Below, one piece after another: positions 17,773-27,639 of a DNA stretch of 64,000 bases. The translations under genes and the position numbers were made by a program. Source of the DNA: Pedobacter miscanthi (GTDB lineage Bacteria > Bacteroidota > Bacteroidia > Sphingobacteriales > Sphingobacteriaceae); the NCBI RefSeq assembly GCF_003315595.1, contig NZ_QNQU01000012.1:62001-126000 (forward strand), in the 5' to 3' direction. Numbering within the stretch: the first letter of the stretch is position 1; each line of letters opens with the position of its first letter. The notes below the pieces were generated by a model. It was not told the origin of the DNA, searched no databases, and saw only the letters and a list, made by a program, of their open reading frames with translations.

Positions 17773-18639
17773 ATGATTACTCTCGAAAACGACTATATAA
17801 AAGTTAGCCTGGCGGCTAAAGGTGCAGAACTTCAAGGCTTGTTTAGCAAAGAAACCAAACTGGAATATTTATGGAATGCGAATCCAAAATATTGGGCAAA
17901 ACATAGTCCGGTTTTATTCCCCATTGTTGGTTCGTTAAAAAACAACAGCTTTAATTACCAGGGTAAAAATTACGAACTACCCAGGCATGGATTTGCCCGC
18001 GATCATGTTTTTAATTTCGAAAAAATAAGTGAAACTGAAGCGGTTTTTACTTTAACCCAAACAGAGGAAACCCTAAAAGTTTATCCTTTTTATTTTGGCC
18101 TGAAACTGAAATATCAACTGATCGACCGGAAGCTGAATTTAACTTATGAGGTCATTAATACAGGTACTGAAGAACTTCTGTTCTCATTAGGTGCTCACCC
18201 GGCATTCGCTGTTCCCAATACACCCAATACTGTTTACGAAGATTATTATTTAGCATTTAATGCCGACGAGAAACTAACTTTCTGGAAACTGGAAGATGGT
18301 TTGGTGGCTGATGAAACCGAAAACATTGAGCTTGTTGCACACAAGCTAAAACTTAAACACGATCTGTTTTATAATGATGCTTTGGTTTTTAAAACCTTAC
18401 AAAGCAACTGCATCAGTTTATTGAATACCAAAAACGATTATGGTCTGCACTTTCATTTCGAAGATTTCCCTTTCTTCGGGATATGGGCAGCAACCGATGC
18501 GCCTTTTGTATGTTTAGAGCCCTGGTGTGGCGTGGCCGATGGTATTAACCATGACCAGGAACTGGAACATAAAGAAGGCATTATTAAGCTGGAGGTTGGC
18601 GAAAAATGGTCGAGGTTTTGGGAGGTAGAATGCTTTTAA
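17773..18639 (+). CDS. aldose 1-epimerase family protein
   Basis: A 288-residue beta-rich protein of the galactose-mutarotase superfamily. The conserved blocks are visible: LPRHGFARD (substrate His/Arg region), SLGAHPAFAVP (catalytic His) and ICLEPWCGVAD-type ending (VCLEPWCG, with the catalytic Glu). This matches the LacX/YphB-like branch rather than canonical GalM, so the sugar substrate is unknown. I chose the ATG at 17773 over a TTG six bases earlier. It stands alone between pepT and the DoxX gene. Confidence 0.88.
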   Translation: MITLENDYIKVSLAAKGAELQGLFSKETKLEYLWNANPKYWAKHSPVLFPIVGSLKNNSFNYQGKNYELPRHGFARDHVFNFEKISETEAVFTLTQTEETLKVYPFYFGLKLKYQLIDRKLNLTYEVINTGTEELLFSLGAHPAFAVPNTPNTVYEDYYLAFNADEKLTFWKLEDGLVADETENIELVAHKLKLKHDLFYNDALVFKTLQSNCISLLNTKNDYGLHFHFEDFPFFGIWAATDAPFVCLEPWCGVADGINHDQELEHKEGIIKLEVGEKWSRFWEVECF

Positions 18640-18751
18640 GCCTGTTCTTCCTGAGGAAGTAATTTTAGCAAAAGTCATTTCTTAATCTAGTTTAAGAAAG
18701 TTGTAATGGTTAGATGCTAAATTGCCTCAATTCTATTCATTAAAAAACAAG

Positions 18752-19180
18752 ATGAAAAATACACCATATTTTGCACAATTATTTCTTAGGCTAGCTTTGG
18801 GCATTGGTTTTATTTTACCCGTTATGGACCGTTTCGGTTGGTTGGGTGCACCGGGTTCGCCAACTGTTGGCTGGGGCAGTTGGACCATATTTGTAGATTA
18901 TACCCATTCGCTTATGCCTTATTTAAGCCGCCCTTTGGCCAATATTATAGGTATTATTGCTACTGCCGGAGAACTGATTTTTGGCATATTGCTAATTATC
19001 GGTTATAAAATTAAACTGGCAGCCATAGGCAGCTTTTTGCTTACACTGGCTTTTGCGCTATCGATGCTGATTTTTGCAAATTACAGGGCGCCTTTTAATT
19101 ATTCGGTGTTTGTAGTAAGTGCTTCGAGTTTGTTGCTGAGTACTTTTTCAAGTTATAAGTGGAGTATTGATGGGAAGTAG
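18752..19180 (+). CDS. DoxX family membrane protein
   Basis: A 142-residue membrane protein with four hydrophobic segments (about residues 8-22, 60-80, 86-105 and 112-130), the DoxX layout. Members are linked to quinone or thiosulfate metabolism and oxidative stress, but no precise reaction can be assigned here. An upstream TTG at 18722 is possible, yet the ATG at 18752 places the start just before the first helix, as in the family. Confidence 0.8.
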   Translation: MKNTPYFAQLFLRLALGIGFILPVMDRFGWLGAPGSPTVGWGSWTIFVDYTHSLMPYLSRPLANIIGIIATAGELIFGILLIIGYKIKLAAIGSFLLTLAFALSMLIFANYRAPFNYSVFVVSASSLLLSTFSSYKWSIDGK

Positions 19181-19366
19181 TCCGAAATCGGATGAACGAT
19201 ATCCGAAGCCTAAAGCCTTTAAAAAGCTTAGCTTTAGCACCCTCTGCGTATTCCCTCTACGGTTAAAATGAGGTGTTTGACCATTAAGAAGTTAAGGTGA
19301 TTAAGCCCGGCGCTACGCAATCATGCGGTAATCATTTTCTCCGTAGCCTGTATTCTCACAGAACAT

Positions 19367-19397
19367 AAAAAAACACGCCCAATAGAGCGTGTTTTAA
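19367..19397 (+). terminator. intrinsic terminator AAAACACGC / GCGTGTTTT
   Basis: A 9-bp stem with an 8-base loop is preceded by an A tract and followed by TTTTAATC. It lies 187 bases after the DoxX stop codon. No gene is seen in between, so it may end a long 3' untranslated region or an unseen small transcript. Confidence 0.6.
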
Positions 19398-19399
19398 TC

Positions 19400-19747
19400 A
19401 AATTTAAAATTATTGTCTGCACAATTGAGAACCATTCAAATGGATTGTTTAAACCTTTCACAAATATGAAAAAGATAGACTATAAATTTTTGTTCAGTTT
19501 TATTCATCTGTAAAAGAGAGGATTACTTTTCTCCATAGTCTTTGCCCTCATAGCCAATTAAATACCTGTTACACAAATGTGAAAAACAGGTCGGGTATCT
19601 TTATTCACCTGTAAAATAGATGATTGTTCGCAGCATTAACTTCCTGAATAAACCTGAATGTTCGAATCACCCTCAAATTTGTCCGTTCTACACCCATTTC
19701 GTTGTTTTTTGTAGCCGTAACTTGGTCTTAACAAAATAGATAAGATT
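19400..19747. other. non-coding spacer with an internal duplicated segment
   Basis: No gene is visible. Two diverged copies of a segment are present. CACAAATnTGAAAAA lies at 19459 and 19573, and TTATTCAnCTGTAAAAnAGAnGA lies at 19500 and 19602. The copies keep the same order but differ in the internal distance. The segment could hold regulatory sites for the VOC gene. Confidence 0.4.
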
Positions 19748-20173
19748 ATGGCAACTATGCACCCTTACTTAAACTTCGATGGCAAGGCCGAAGAAGCGTT
19801 TAATTTTTATAAATCGGTTTTTGGTGGAGAATTTATCTTCCTTGCTAAAATGAGCGATGCGCCAGAATCCGATAAATTATCAGAGGAAGAAAGAAACCGT
19901 GTAATGCATGTGGCTTTACCAATTAACGAGCATACCATTTTAATGGCTTCTGATTGTGTACCTTCTATGAGGCATGTGCTTAAAGAAGGCAATAACATGT
20001 ATATCAACATTAACGCCGAAAGCCGCGATGATGCAGATCGTTTATTTAACGGTCTTTCTGCAGGTGGCACCATCGAAATGCCTATGGAAGATATGTTCTG
20101 GGGTGATTATTTCGGGAGTTTTAAAGATAAGTTCGGTATTCAATGGATGGTTAACTTTGGAAGTTATAAATAG
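19748..20173 (+). CDS. VOC family protein (PhnB/glyoxalase-like)
   Basis: A 141-residue single-chain vicinal-oxygen-chelate fold protein. The opening MATMHPYLNFDGKAEEAFNF, the VFGGEF block and the end GIQWMVNF are typical of the PhnB-like (3-demethylubiquinone methyltransferase-like) branch. A substrate cannot be assigned; many members have lost the metal ligands of true glyoxalases. It is monocistronic, behind a long spacer with duplicated segments. Confidence 0.88.
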   Translation: MATMHPYLNFDGKAEEAFNFYKSVFGGEFIFLAKMSDAPESDKLSEEERNRVMHVALPINEHTILMASDCVPSMRHVLKEGNNMYININAESRDDADRLFNGLSAGGTIEMPMEDMFWGDYFGSFKDKFGIQWMVNFGSYK

Positions 20174-20181
20174 ACATTTGT

Positions 20182-20214
20182 TTTAACCACAGATGCACAC
20201 GGATAAACACGGAT
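20182..20214. repeat. TTAACCACAGATG...AAACACGGAT intergenic word
   Basis: A short sequence directly after the VOC gene that recurs, slightly altered, at 44623-44668 and in fragments near 36437 and 36840 (TGTGGTTAAAAAA). It is a non-coding dispersed element. The rest of 20215-20443 also holds a CATCCTGAGCGGAGTCGAAGGAT word typical of these spacers and no gene. Confidence 0.4.
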
Positions 20215-20443
20215 GGTGTTGGTGTGTATCTGTTTTTTCTCCGATACTCGCTAAGTATTGATTAGGTAGCCTAAGTGTCTGAAGACTGATGTCCCAGGTC
20301 AAACAGTCCTTTATACGATCTGTCATCCTGAGCGGAGTCGAAGGATTCTTTCCGAACTTTGTATTTAAAAGATCAAGGTGTTTGCCATTAAGAAGGATAA
20401 TTTCTATGTTCATAGTTGTAAAAAACTACAACAAAGGCCTGAG

Positions 20444-21010
20444 CTAAACCGATAACCTGCTTAACGTCTCCCTGGTTACCCCCAGGTAAGAAGCAATAAG
20501 CGTTTTCGAGATCCTTTTCTGTAGAGATGGGTATTGGTTACGCCATTGTTTATAGCGCTCGCCCGCATTATTGCTCAATAAGGCCAGTACCCGTTTCTGC
20601 AAGGCCATATTGCCCGTGGTATACTTTTTCCTGAAGAAATATTCCATTTTGCGTGATGAAGCACAGAGTTTTTCCTTGTTTTCAAAAGAAATCGAAAGTG
20701 TTGTGGTATCTTCAATACAATCCACATTTAAGGTTGCCGGCGTACCTGTATTAAAAGCATTCGGATCCGAAAACCACCACTCTTCCATGGCCAGTTGTAA
20801 GATATATTCTTTACCTTCATTATCGGTGTAAGAAGATTTTACAATACCTTTTACCACAAAATGCTCCATACTGGCGGCATCTCCTGCCTGGATAATGTAC
20901 TGGTGTTTTTTGTATTTTCGTTTAGTAAAAAAAGACGCAGCATGTTCAAATTCCTCATCTGTTAAACAAATGATCTGGTGGATGTGCGCTCTTAAAAAAT
21001 CTAATTCCAT
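20444..21010 (-). CDS. Crp/Fnr family transcriptional regulator (second copy)
   Basis: A 188-residue regulator of the same family as the one at 4454-5023. It has an N-terminal cNMP-binding-like roll (AGDAASMEHFVVKGIVKSSY) and a C-terminal helix-turn-helix (LIASYLGVTRETLSRLS). The two copies are clearly diverged paralogues. It is divergent from the DUF1349 gene, and the shared 180-base spacer contains three TGAT/ATCA half-sites and an FNR-like box. It is therefore the obvious candidate regulator of that gene. Its ligand is unknown. Confidence 0.9.
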   Translation of the reverse strand: MELDFLRAHIHQIICLTDEEFEHAASFFTKRKYKKHQYIIQAGDAASMEHFVVKGIVKSSYTDNEGKEYILQLAMEEWWFSDPNAFNTGTPATLNVDCIEDTTTLSISFENKEKLCASSRKMEYFFRKKYTTGNMALQKRVLALLSNNAGERYKQWRNQYPSLQKRISKTLIASYLGVTRETLSRLSV

Positions 21011-21085
21011 GTTCCTGATACAAACAAATATACTATTTATTGCAAGTTTTTAAAGCCCTTGCGTTTGTATCCATCAAATATAAGC

Positions 21086-21122
21086 GTGATAATCATCACA
21101 TTAAAATAGTGATGTAGGTCCT
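21086..21122. promoter_or_regulatory. operator cluster between Crp-family gene and DUF1349
   Basis: GTGAT-AATC-ATCAC (21086-21099) is a perfect inverted repeat. It is followed at 21109-21122 by GTGATGTAGGTCCT, a close relative of the FNR-like box at 5326-5339. CATCAC (21094) and GTGATG (21109) also form an inverted pair with a 9-base spacer. The second box is centred 36.5 bp before the end of the -7 element. Confidence 0.55.
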
Positions 21123-21144
21123 TTTCTAAAATTTAACCTTCCAT

Positions 21145-21152
21145 TATGTTTG
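21145..21152 (+). promoter_or_regulatory. -7 box for the DUF1349 gene
   Basis: TATGTTTG matches TAnnTTTG exactly, 38 bases before the ATG at 21191. Together with the box at 21109-21122 it reproduces the promoter geometry seen upstream of DUF2798. Confidence 0.6.
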
Positions 21153-21190
21153 CAGAACACAAACACACAAAACCAACCAATAACACACAA

Positions 21191-21853
21191 ATGAAACTTA
21201 AATTACTAACCCTGATTACCGTATTATCCTATTTAATTATTCCAAAAGCCAACGCCCAGAGTTTGGCCAAAATGAACTGGTTCAATGAACCTGAAAAATG
21301 GGAAATTAAGGATAAAAATACCTTTAGCATGTTCGTTCCGGCCAAAACTGATTACTGGCGAATTTCGCACTATGGCTTTACGGTTGATGATGCCCCTTTC
21401 TATTATGCCACTTATGGTGGTGAGTTTGAGGTAAAAGTAAAAATCACCGGAAACTATGTAACCACTTTCGATCAGATGGGACTCATGCTCCGCATTAATG
21501 AAGAAGAATGGATTAAGGCCGGTGTTGAATTTGTAAACGGAAAGCAAAATGTGAGCGCCGTGGTAACACATAAAACCAGCGATTGGAGCGTGGTTGAACT
21601 GGAAAAGGCACCGGCATCAATCTGGATGAAAGCAGTTAGAAAACTGGATGCCGTAGAGATTTTCTATTCGTTTGATGATAAGAAATATACCATGCTGCGC
21701 ACCTGTTATTTTAAAGATAATGTACCTGTAATGGTAGGGTTAGTAGCTGCCTGCCCGGACGGAAAAGGTTTTAATGCTACTTTCGAAAATTTTAAGGTAA
21801 CCACTACACCCGATCAGCGCAGGTTGGATTGGGCCAAGAAACAGCAGAATTAA
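21191..21853 (+). CDS. DUF1349 domain-containing exported protein
   Basis: A 220-residue protein with a signal peptide ending at KANAQ. The rest is a concanavalin-like beta sandwich of DUF1349 type: the start LAKMNWFNEP, the core FDQMGLMLRI, IKAGVEFVNG and the C-terminal FENFKVTT block. DUF1349 proteins bind or act on carbohydrates, but the role is not defined. It is divergent from a Crp-family regulator and probably controlled by it. I chose the ATG at 21191 because it starts the signal peptide. Confidence 0.85.
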   Translation: MKLKLLTLITVLSYLIIPKANAQSLAKMNWFNEPEKWEIKDKNTFSMFVPAKTDYWRISHYGFTVDDAPFYYATYGGEFEVKVKITGNYVTTFDQMGLMLRINEEEWIKAGVEFVNGKQNVSAVVTHKTSDWSVVELEKAPASIWMKAVRKLDAVEIFYSFDDKKYTMLRTCYFKDNVPVMVGLVAACPDGKGFNATFENFKVTTTPDQRRLDWAKKQQN

Positions 21854-21870
21854 TAAAGTTCTTAATGTAC

Positions 21871-21954
21871 CGTCATTTCGAGCGAAGTGCAACGTAGTCG
21901 AGAAATCTGTCTAGATAGATCTCTCCATTTCGCTGCGCTACAGTCGAGATGACG
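21871..21954. repeat. palindromic element A, reference copy
   Basis: An 84-bp imperfect palindrome that begins CGTCATTTCGAGCG, has a central TCTAGATAGATCTCTCC, and ends CAGTCGAGATGACG. It lies between the convergent 3' ends of the DUF1349 and LRR-kinase genes. Related copies are at 12895 (half), 13081, 25081, 39037, 39620, 49833 and 54271. It encodes no protein. Confidence 0.85.
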
Positions 21955-21960
21955 ATTTTT

Positions 21961-23253
21961 CTATTGCAACGCCTCAACTAAATCCTGAAAGCCAGGCCTG
22001 TTTAAAGGTAAGGTATCCAAACAAGCATCTCTAAGTTTGCCGATGGTTGCATAAACCTCCTCACTTACCTCATCATCTTTTAAAGAAAGTAAATCATCGA
22101 GCAGATAACCATAGGCACTTACCTCTATTCTTTCGAGTGCCATGGCCGGTTGAGCTGTTTTATCATAAAAACTTGCTGCACCAAAATCGCCGAACAGCGT
22201 GCTGCCTTCATCGTCAACCAAGGTATTGTGGGCATATAAATCACCATGCATAATACCTGCTTCGTGCAATTGTGCAGCTAACGAAGCAATGGTTTTGGCG
22301 ATGCCGACTATTTGTTTTTCCGAAAGTTTCCTGTCGGCAGGAAAAACATCCCTTGTACAGCTTTCTAAGCTGGGTGGATTGCCGAGGTTGTAAAAATGAT
22401 GCGGAATCAGGTCCATCACCAATCCTTTTTTATCTTCCGGATGGTGGGCAATTTGCCCGATCAGATTAACCAAACCCGGGTGATAACCTGCGGCGATGTA
22501 GGCTGTCATTTCATCTTCCGGCAGGCCATCGCTGGTAACATTACCTTTAAATATTTTAACAGCTACCTCGGTGGTTTCTTCCCCAATAGTTCTGCTGGCC
22601 TTCGAAATAATACCCGATGCACCTTCGCCCAATAAATGGTTGATTTCTAAATCGTGCCAATGGATGAGCGAAAGCGTTTCAACAGCTGGTGTTTTGCTAA
22701 AATTATTGCCAGAAAATGCAATCCACGATAATTTTGGCATCTCAGTTACCCATTGCGGCAACTCGTGCAATTTATTCGCAGCGATCCGCAACAAGGCCAG
22801 ATTCTGGCAATTGTCCAATTCTTCGGGCAGGGCCGATAAACGGTTGCCCGAAAGCATCAGTTTTTGCATCCGTTTACAAAGACCGATTTCCTTGGGCAAT
22901 TCGGCAATGTTGTTATTCGTTAAAATCAACCAGCGGATATTTGCATTGAGCGATTTCGGCGGCACGGTTTCAATCCGGTTCGATTTAAAACCAACAATAT
23001 CCAGCAAAGGGCAATCGGCCAGTACCTCTGGTAAAACCGTAAAAAGGTTTTCTGAACAAAAGAAAATTTTCAGCTTCTTTAAACGGCCAAAATCCTTAGG
23101 TAACGCACTTAATTGATTAAATGATAAATCCAGCACTTCCAGGGTATCGGCCAGTTCGAATATTTCCTCCGGAAATTCCGTTAAGTTTTCAGAAAGTTTT
23201 AACGATACTGCTCCTTTTAGTTCGCCGCGTTGTAGTGCTAACAGGTTTTGCAT
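21961..23253 (-). CDS. leucine-rich repeat / protein kinase fusion
   Basis: A 430-residue two-part protein. Residues 15-195 carry about seven leucine-rich repeats of the LxxLxLSxNxLxxLP type. Residues 203-430 form a eukaryotic-like kinase domain with a glycine loop (LLGEGASG), Lys233 in VAVKIF, the catalytic loop HGDLYAHN (Asp338, Asn343) and DFG at 356-358. The key residues are intact, so activity is likely. There is no signal peptide or membrane segment, so it acts in the cytoplasm. The target is unknown. It is a single gene between repeat element A and the ABC-F gene. Confidence 0.93.
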   Translation of the reverse strand: MQNLLALQRGELKGAVSLKLSENLTEFPEEIFELADTLEVLDLSFNQLSALPKDFGRLKKLKIFFCSENLFTVLPEVLADCPLLDIVGFKSNRIETVPPKSLNANIRWLILTNNNIAELPKEIGLCKRMQKLMLSGNRLSALPEELDNCQNLALLRIAANKLHELPQWVTEMPKLSWIAFSGNNFSKTPAVETLSLIHWHDLEINHLLGEGASGIISKASRTIGEETTEVAVKIFKGNVTSDGLPEDEMTAYIAAGYHPGLVNLIGQIAHHPEDKKGLVMDLIPHHFYNLGNPPSLESCTRDVFPADRKLSEKQIVGIAKTIASLAAQLHEAGIMHGDLYAHNTLVDDEGSTLFGDFGAASFYDKTAQPAMALERIEVSAYGYLLDDLLSLKDDEVSEEVYATIGKLRDACLDTLPLNRPGFQDLVEALQ

Positions 23254-23304
23254 AGGTGGTGCTGGTTTTAATAATTTGGAACGAAGATAAGTCTATATAT
23301 TTAT

Positions 23305-24891
23305 TTAAAGATGAACCGTATGTTCTACATGGATTTGATCTAGGAAATATTCATCATGCGACACCACCAAAAGTGTACCCTGGTATTCGTTAATGGCGTT
23401 AGTCAAAATCTCAACATTTTGAATATCGAGGTTATTAGTGGGCTCATCCAGGATAATCAGATCGGGCGATTGGTTGCTGATGGTTAACGAACAAAGGATC
23501 AGCCGCATTTTTTCGCCACCACTTAATGCCAAACAGGGCTTACTCCAGTCGGTTTTGCCAAATAAAAACCTGTTTAAACGTATTTTTACTTCATGTTCCT
23601 GCAACTCGCCCAAATTGTATTGCTGTGCCTGTTCGTAAACCGTAAGCTGATTATCAATCAACGAATAATCCTGATCAATATACATGGCTTTAATATCTGC
23701 TTTGTTTAAAATCCCCTTTGATGGTTTTAGTTCTCCCAAAATAATCCTGATCAGTGTGGTTTTGCCCGATCCGTTTCGGCCTTTAATTACATAACGCCCG
23801 CCACTAAACACCTGAAAGCTGACTGGTTCCTTCCAAAGAAGATCAGAATGAAATCCAAAATTGATTTCCCTGGCCTCAACAATACTCTTACCCTTGTGCA
23901 ACATGGCCTGATTAAAACCTATTTTCATTTTATCCGCATCGGGCAGTGCCGAACGGAGCTGTGTAAGTTCTGTTGAAATATGATCGAGTTTTTCAGTATG
24001 TACACCTTTCATTTTTGCAGTGCTCTTCTCCGCGTTGTTTTTTAACGTATTCATCGAGATGGTAGGCAAACCGGCTTTTTCCTGTTTTTTCTTCCCTCTG
24101 GCATCAAGTTTCTGTTGTCGCTCTGTCGATTCCCTCTCCACCTCTTTTGCCTTACGGAGCGCCTTTTCTTTTGCTTTTAAATCGTTGCTCAGTGCATCGT
24201 TTTCAATTTTTTTCTGTGCAGCATAAAAATCGTAATTACCGCCATAAACAGTTATTCCCTTTGAACTAAGCTCGCAAACTTTACTGATCAGGTTTAGCAG
24301 GGTGCGATCGTGACTTACCACAACTAAAGTATTTCTGGTCGAACGGATGTAATCGTACAACCTGTTTCTACCTTCCACATCCAAATGATTGGTAGGCTCG
24401 TCGAGTAAAACAATTTCCGGGCGGTGGATGATGATCCCGGCCAAAAATACACTGGTTTTTTGCCCGCCACTCAAATTTTCCATTTTTTGGTTTAAATCCA
24501 GTCCATTTAACCGCCAATAGCTTAAAGCTTCCTGGCAACGCTCTTCAATGGTCCAGTCATCATTTAGCAAGGTTATATTTTCATCTGTTACCTCTCCATT
24601 CAGGATTTCGTTCAGCGCTTTCAGTTTATCTTCAATTTTCAGTGCCTGCGCAATGGTAAGATCATTAAACTGACCGAAAAGCTGGGGTACATAATATGGC
24701 GTCGATTCCGTTTTTACATGTCCTGCAGTTGGCATGAGGTTGCCAGCCAAAATTTTTAAAAGTGTCGATTTTCCCGCACCATTATGGCCAATAAGTGCAA
24801 TTTTTTCGTATTTGTTGATGGTGAGATTTAAATCTGAAAACAGTAAATCTCCATTAAGGTGGATATAGGTAGCCCCTTGTAGATTAAGCAT
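23305..24891 (-). CDS. ABC-F family ATPase (ribosome-associated or resistance type)
   Basis: A 528-residue protein with two ATP-binding domains and no membrane segments, the ABC-F layout. The first Walker A is GHNGAGKST (about residues 35-43) and the second is GRNGSGKTT. Signatures LSGGQKTS and LSGGEKMR and Walker B blocks ending LLDEPTNHLD and ILDEPTNNLD are all intact. The linker (about 230-320) is charged and helical, as in translation factors that enter the ribosomal E site. Whether it gives antibiotic resistance or aids translation cannot be decided from sequence. Confidence 0.93.
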   Translation of the reverse strand: MLNLQGATYIHLNGDLLFSDLNLTINKYEKIALIGHNGAGKSTLLKILAGNLMPTAGHVKTESTPYYVPQLFGQFNDLTIAQALKIEDKLKALNEILNGEVTDENITLLNDDWTIEERCQEALSYWRLNGLDLNQKMENLSGGQKTSVFLAGIIIHRPEIVLLDEPTNHLDVEGRNRLYDYIRSTRNTLVVVSHDRTLLNLISKVCELSSKGITVYGGNYDFYAAQKKIENDALSNDLKAKEKALRKAKEVERESTERQQKLDARGKKKQEKAGLPTISMNTLKNNAEKSTAKMKGVHTEKLDHISTELTQLRSALPDADKMKIGFNQAMLHKGKSIVEAREINFGFHSDLLWKEPVSFQVFSGGRYVIKGRNGSGKTTLIRIILGELKPSKGILNKADIKAMYIDQDYSLIDNQLTVYEQAQQYNLGELQEHEVKIRLNRFLFGKTDWSKPCLALSGGEKMRLILCSLTISNQSPDLIILDEPTNNLDIQNVEILTNAINEYQGTLLVVSHDEYFLDQIHVEHTVHL

Positions 24892-25000
24892 AAATTTCTT
24901 TTTTATCGGTAAATAATTGCAGCAACGGAACCGTTCTGCCTGTTATCTATTTTCTGAAAAGAAATGAATCCTACATTTATTGGGTAATTTGGTGATGGTA

Positions 25001-25008
25001 CAAAGGTA
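25001..25008 (-). promoter_or_regulatory. -7 box for the ABC-F gene
   Basis: On the minus strand this reads TACCTTTG, a match to TAnnTTTG. It would give a leader of about 100 bases before the ATG at 24891, long enough for attenuation as found for some ABC-F genes, but no clear terminator hairpin is seen. Confidence 0.45.
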
Positions 25009-25080
25009 AGGATTTTTTGCGTTTTGCGAAGAGGGGTTGGCGTGGTATAGTTCGAAGTTGAAATTTTGGCAGAAAAGTGC

Positions 25081-25164
25081 CGTCATTTCGAGCGGAGAGC
25101 AGCGCAGTCGAGAAATCTATCTAGGTAGATCTCTCCATTCCACTATGTTCCAGTCGAGATGACG
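25081..25164. repeat. palindromic element A, copy near 25.1 kb
   Basis: An 84-bp copy running from CGTCATTTCGAGCGGAGAGC to CAGTCGAGATGACG with the central CTAGGTAGATCTC. It is the only clear copy in a divergent spacer, between the ABC-F gene and the thiamin operon. Confidence 0.8.
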
Positions 25165-25216
25165 AATCGATGATATCTCAATCATGAATTATAGATTTTA
25201 TCTATATCAATTTTTA

Positions 25217-25247
25217 TTTGCATTAGAAATTTAATGCTATATATTTA
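25217..25247 (+). promoter_or_regulatory. promoter of the thiamin operon
   Basis: A -33 TTTG (25217-25220) and a -7-like TATATTTA (25240-25247) are separated by 19 bases, the standard Bacteroidota spacing. One mismatch (A for G) is at the end of the -7 box. Transcription would start near 25254, at the first base of the riboswitch. Confidence 0.6.
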
Positions 25248-25253
25248 CAAAAA

Positions 25254-25330
25254 ACTTTAGGGGTGCCTACGTGCTGAGAAATACCCTTTGAACCTGATGC
25301 AGTTAGTACTGCCGAAGGGAAAAGTGAAAG
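25254..25330 (+). promoter_or_regulatory. TPP riboswitch (THI element)
   Basis: The conserved cores are present in order: GGGGTGCC, CTGAGAAATACCC (pyrimidine-sensing helix), ACCTGATGCAGTTAGTACTGC and CGAAGGGAAAAGT (pyrophosphate-sensing side). It lies directly upstream of the thiamin operon, whose expression it should switch off when thiamin pyrophosphate is plentiful. Confidence 0.95.
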
Positions 25331-25373
25331 CAATTACGATTGCTGTCTTTTCGATCTCCATTTTGGGGCAATC
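25329..25373 (+). promoter_or_regulatory. riboswitch expression platform with two competing helices
   Basis: AGCAAT-TACG-ATTGCT (25329-25344) forms a short hairpin. The same right arm, as GATTGC (25338-25343), can instead pair with GCAATC at 25368-25373. The two helices exclude each other, as expected for a switch upstream of thiS. No long T tract follows, so the mode of control is uncertain. Confidence 0.5.
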
Positions 25374-25400
25374 TCTATAGTTTTTCCAATTTTTTAAAAT

Positions 25401-25604
25401 ATGGAAGTAACTATCAACAATCAAAACCATCAACTCAACGAAGCCTGTTCCATCGAACAGATGCTCGCTGCTGTTATTCCAACCGGTACGGATGGCCTTG
25501 CCATAGCCGTTAATCAAACCATCATTTCTAAATCCACCTGGGTTAAGCATGTGTTGCATTCCGGCGATCAGGTGATAATCATTAAAGCCACACAGGGGGG
25601 GTGA
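25401..25604 (+). CDS. thiS: sulfur carrier protein ThiS
   Basis: A 67-residue ubiquitin-like protein ending in the required Gly-Gly. ThiF adenylates the C-terminus, which then carries the thiazole sulfur as a thiocarboxylate to ThiG. The core (DGLAIAVNQTIISKS, DQVIIIKATQGG) is typical. It is the first gene after the TPP riboswitch. Confidence 0.96.
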   Translation: MEVTINNQNHQLNEACSIEQMLAAVIPTGTDGLAIAVNQTIISKSTWVKHVLHSGDQVIIIKATQGG

Positions 25605-25607
25605 AAG

Positions 25608-27633
<2,026 letters not shown>

Positions 27634-27639
27634 CCCACA

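Noticed and set aside
22571-23116. 181-codon open frame opposite to the LRR-kinase gene
   Set aside because: The conserved LRR and kinase motifs are on the other strand. Long antisense frames are expected in repeat-rich leucine-coding DNA.
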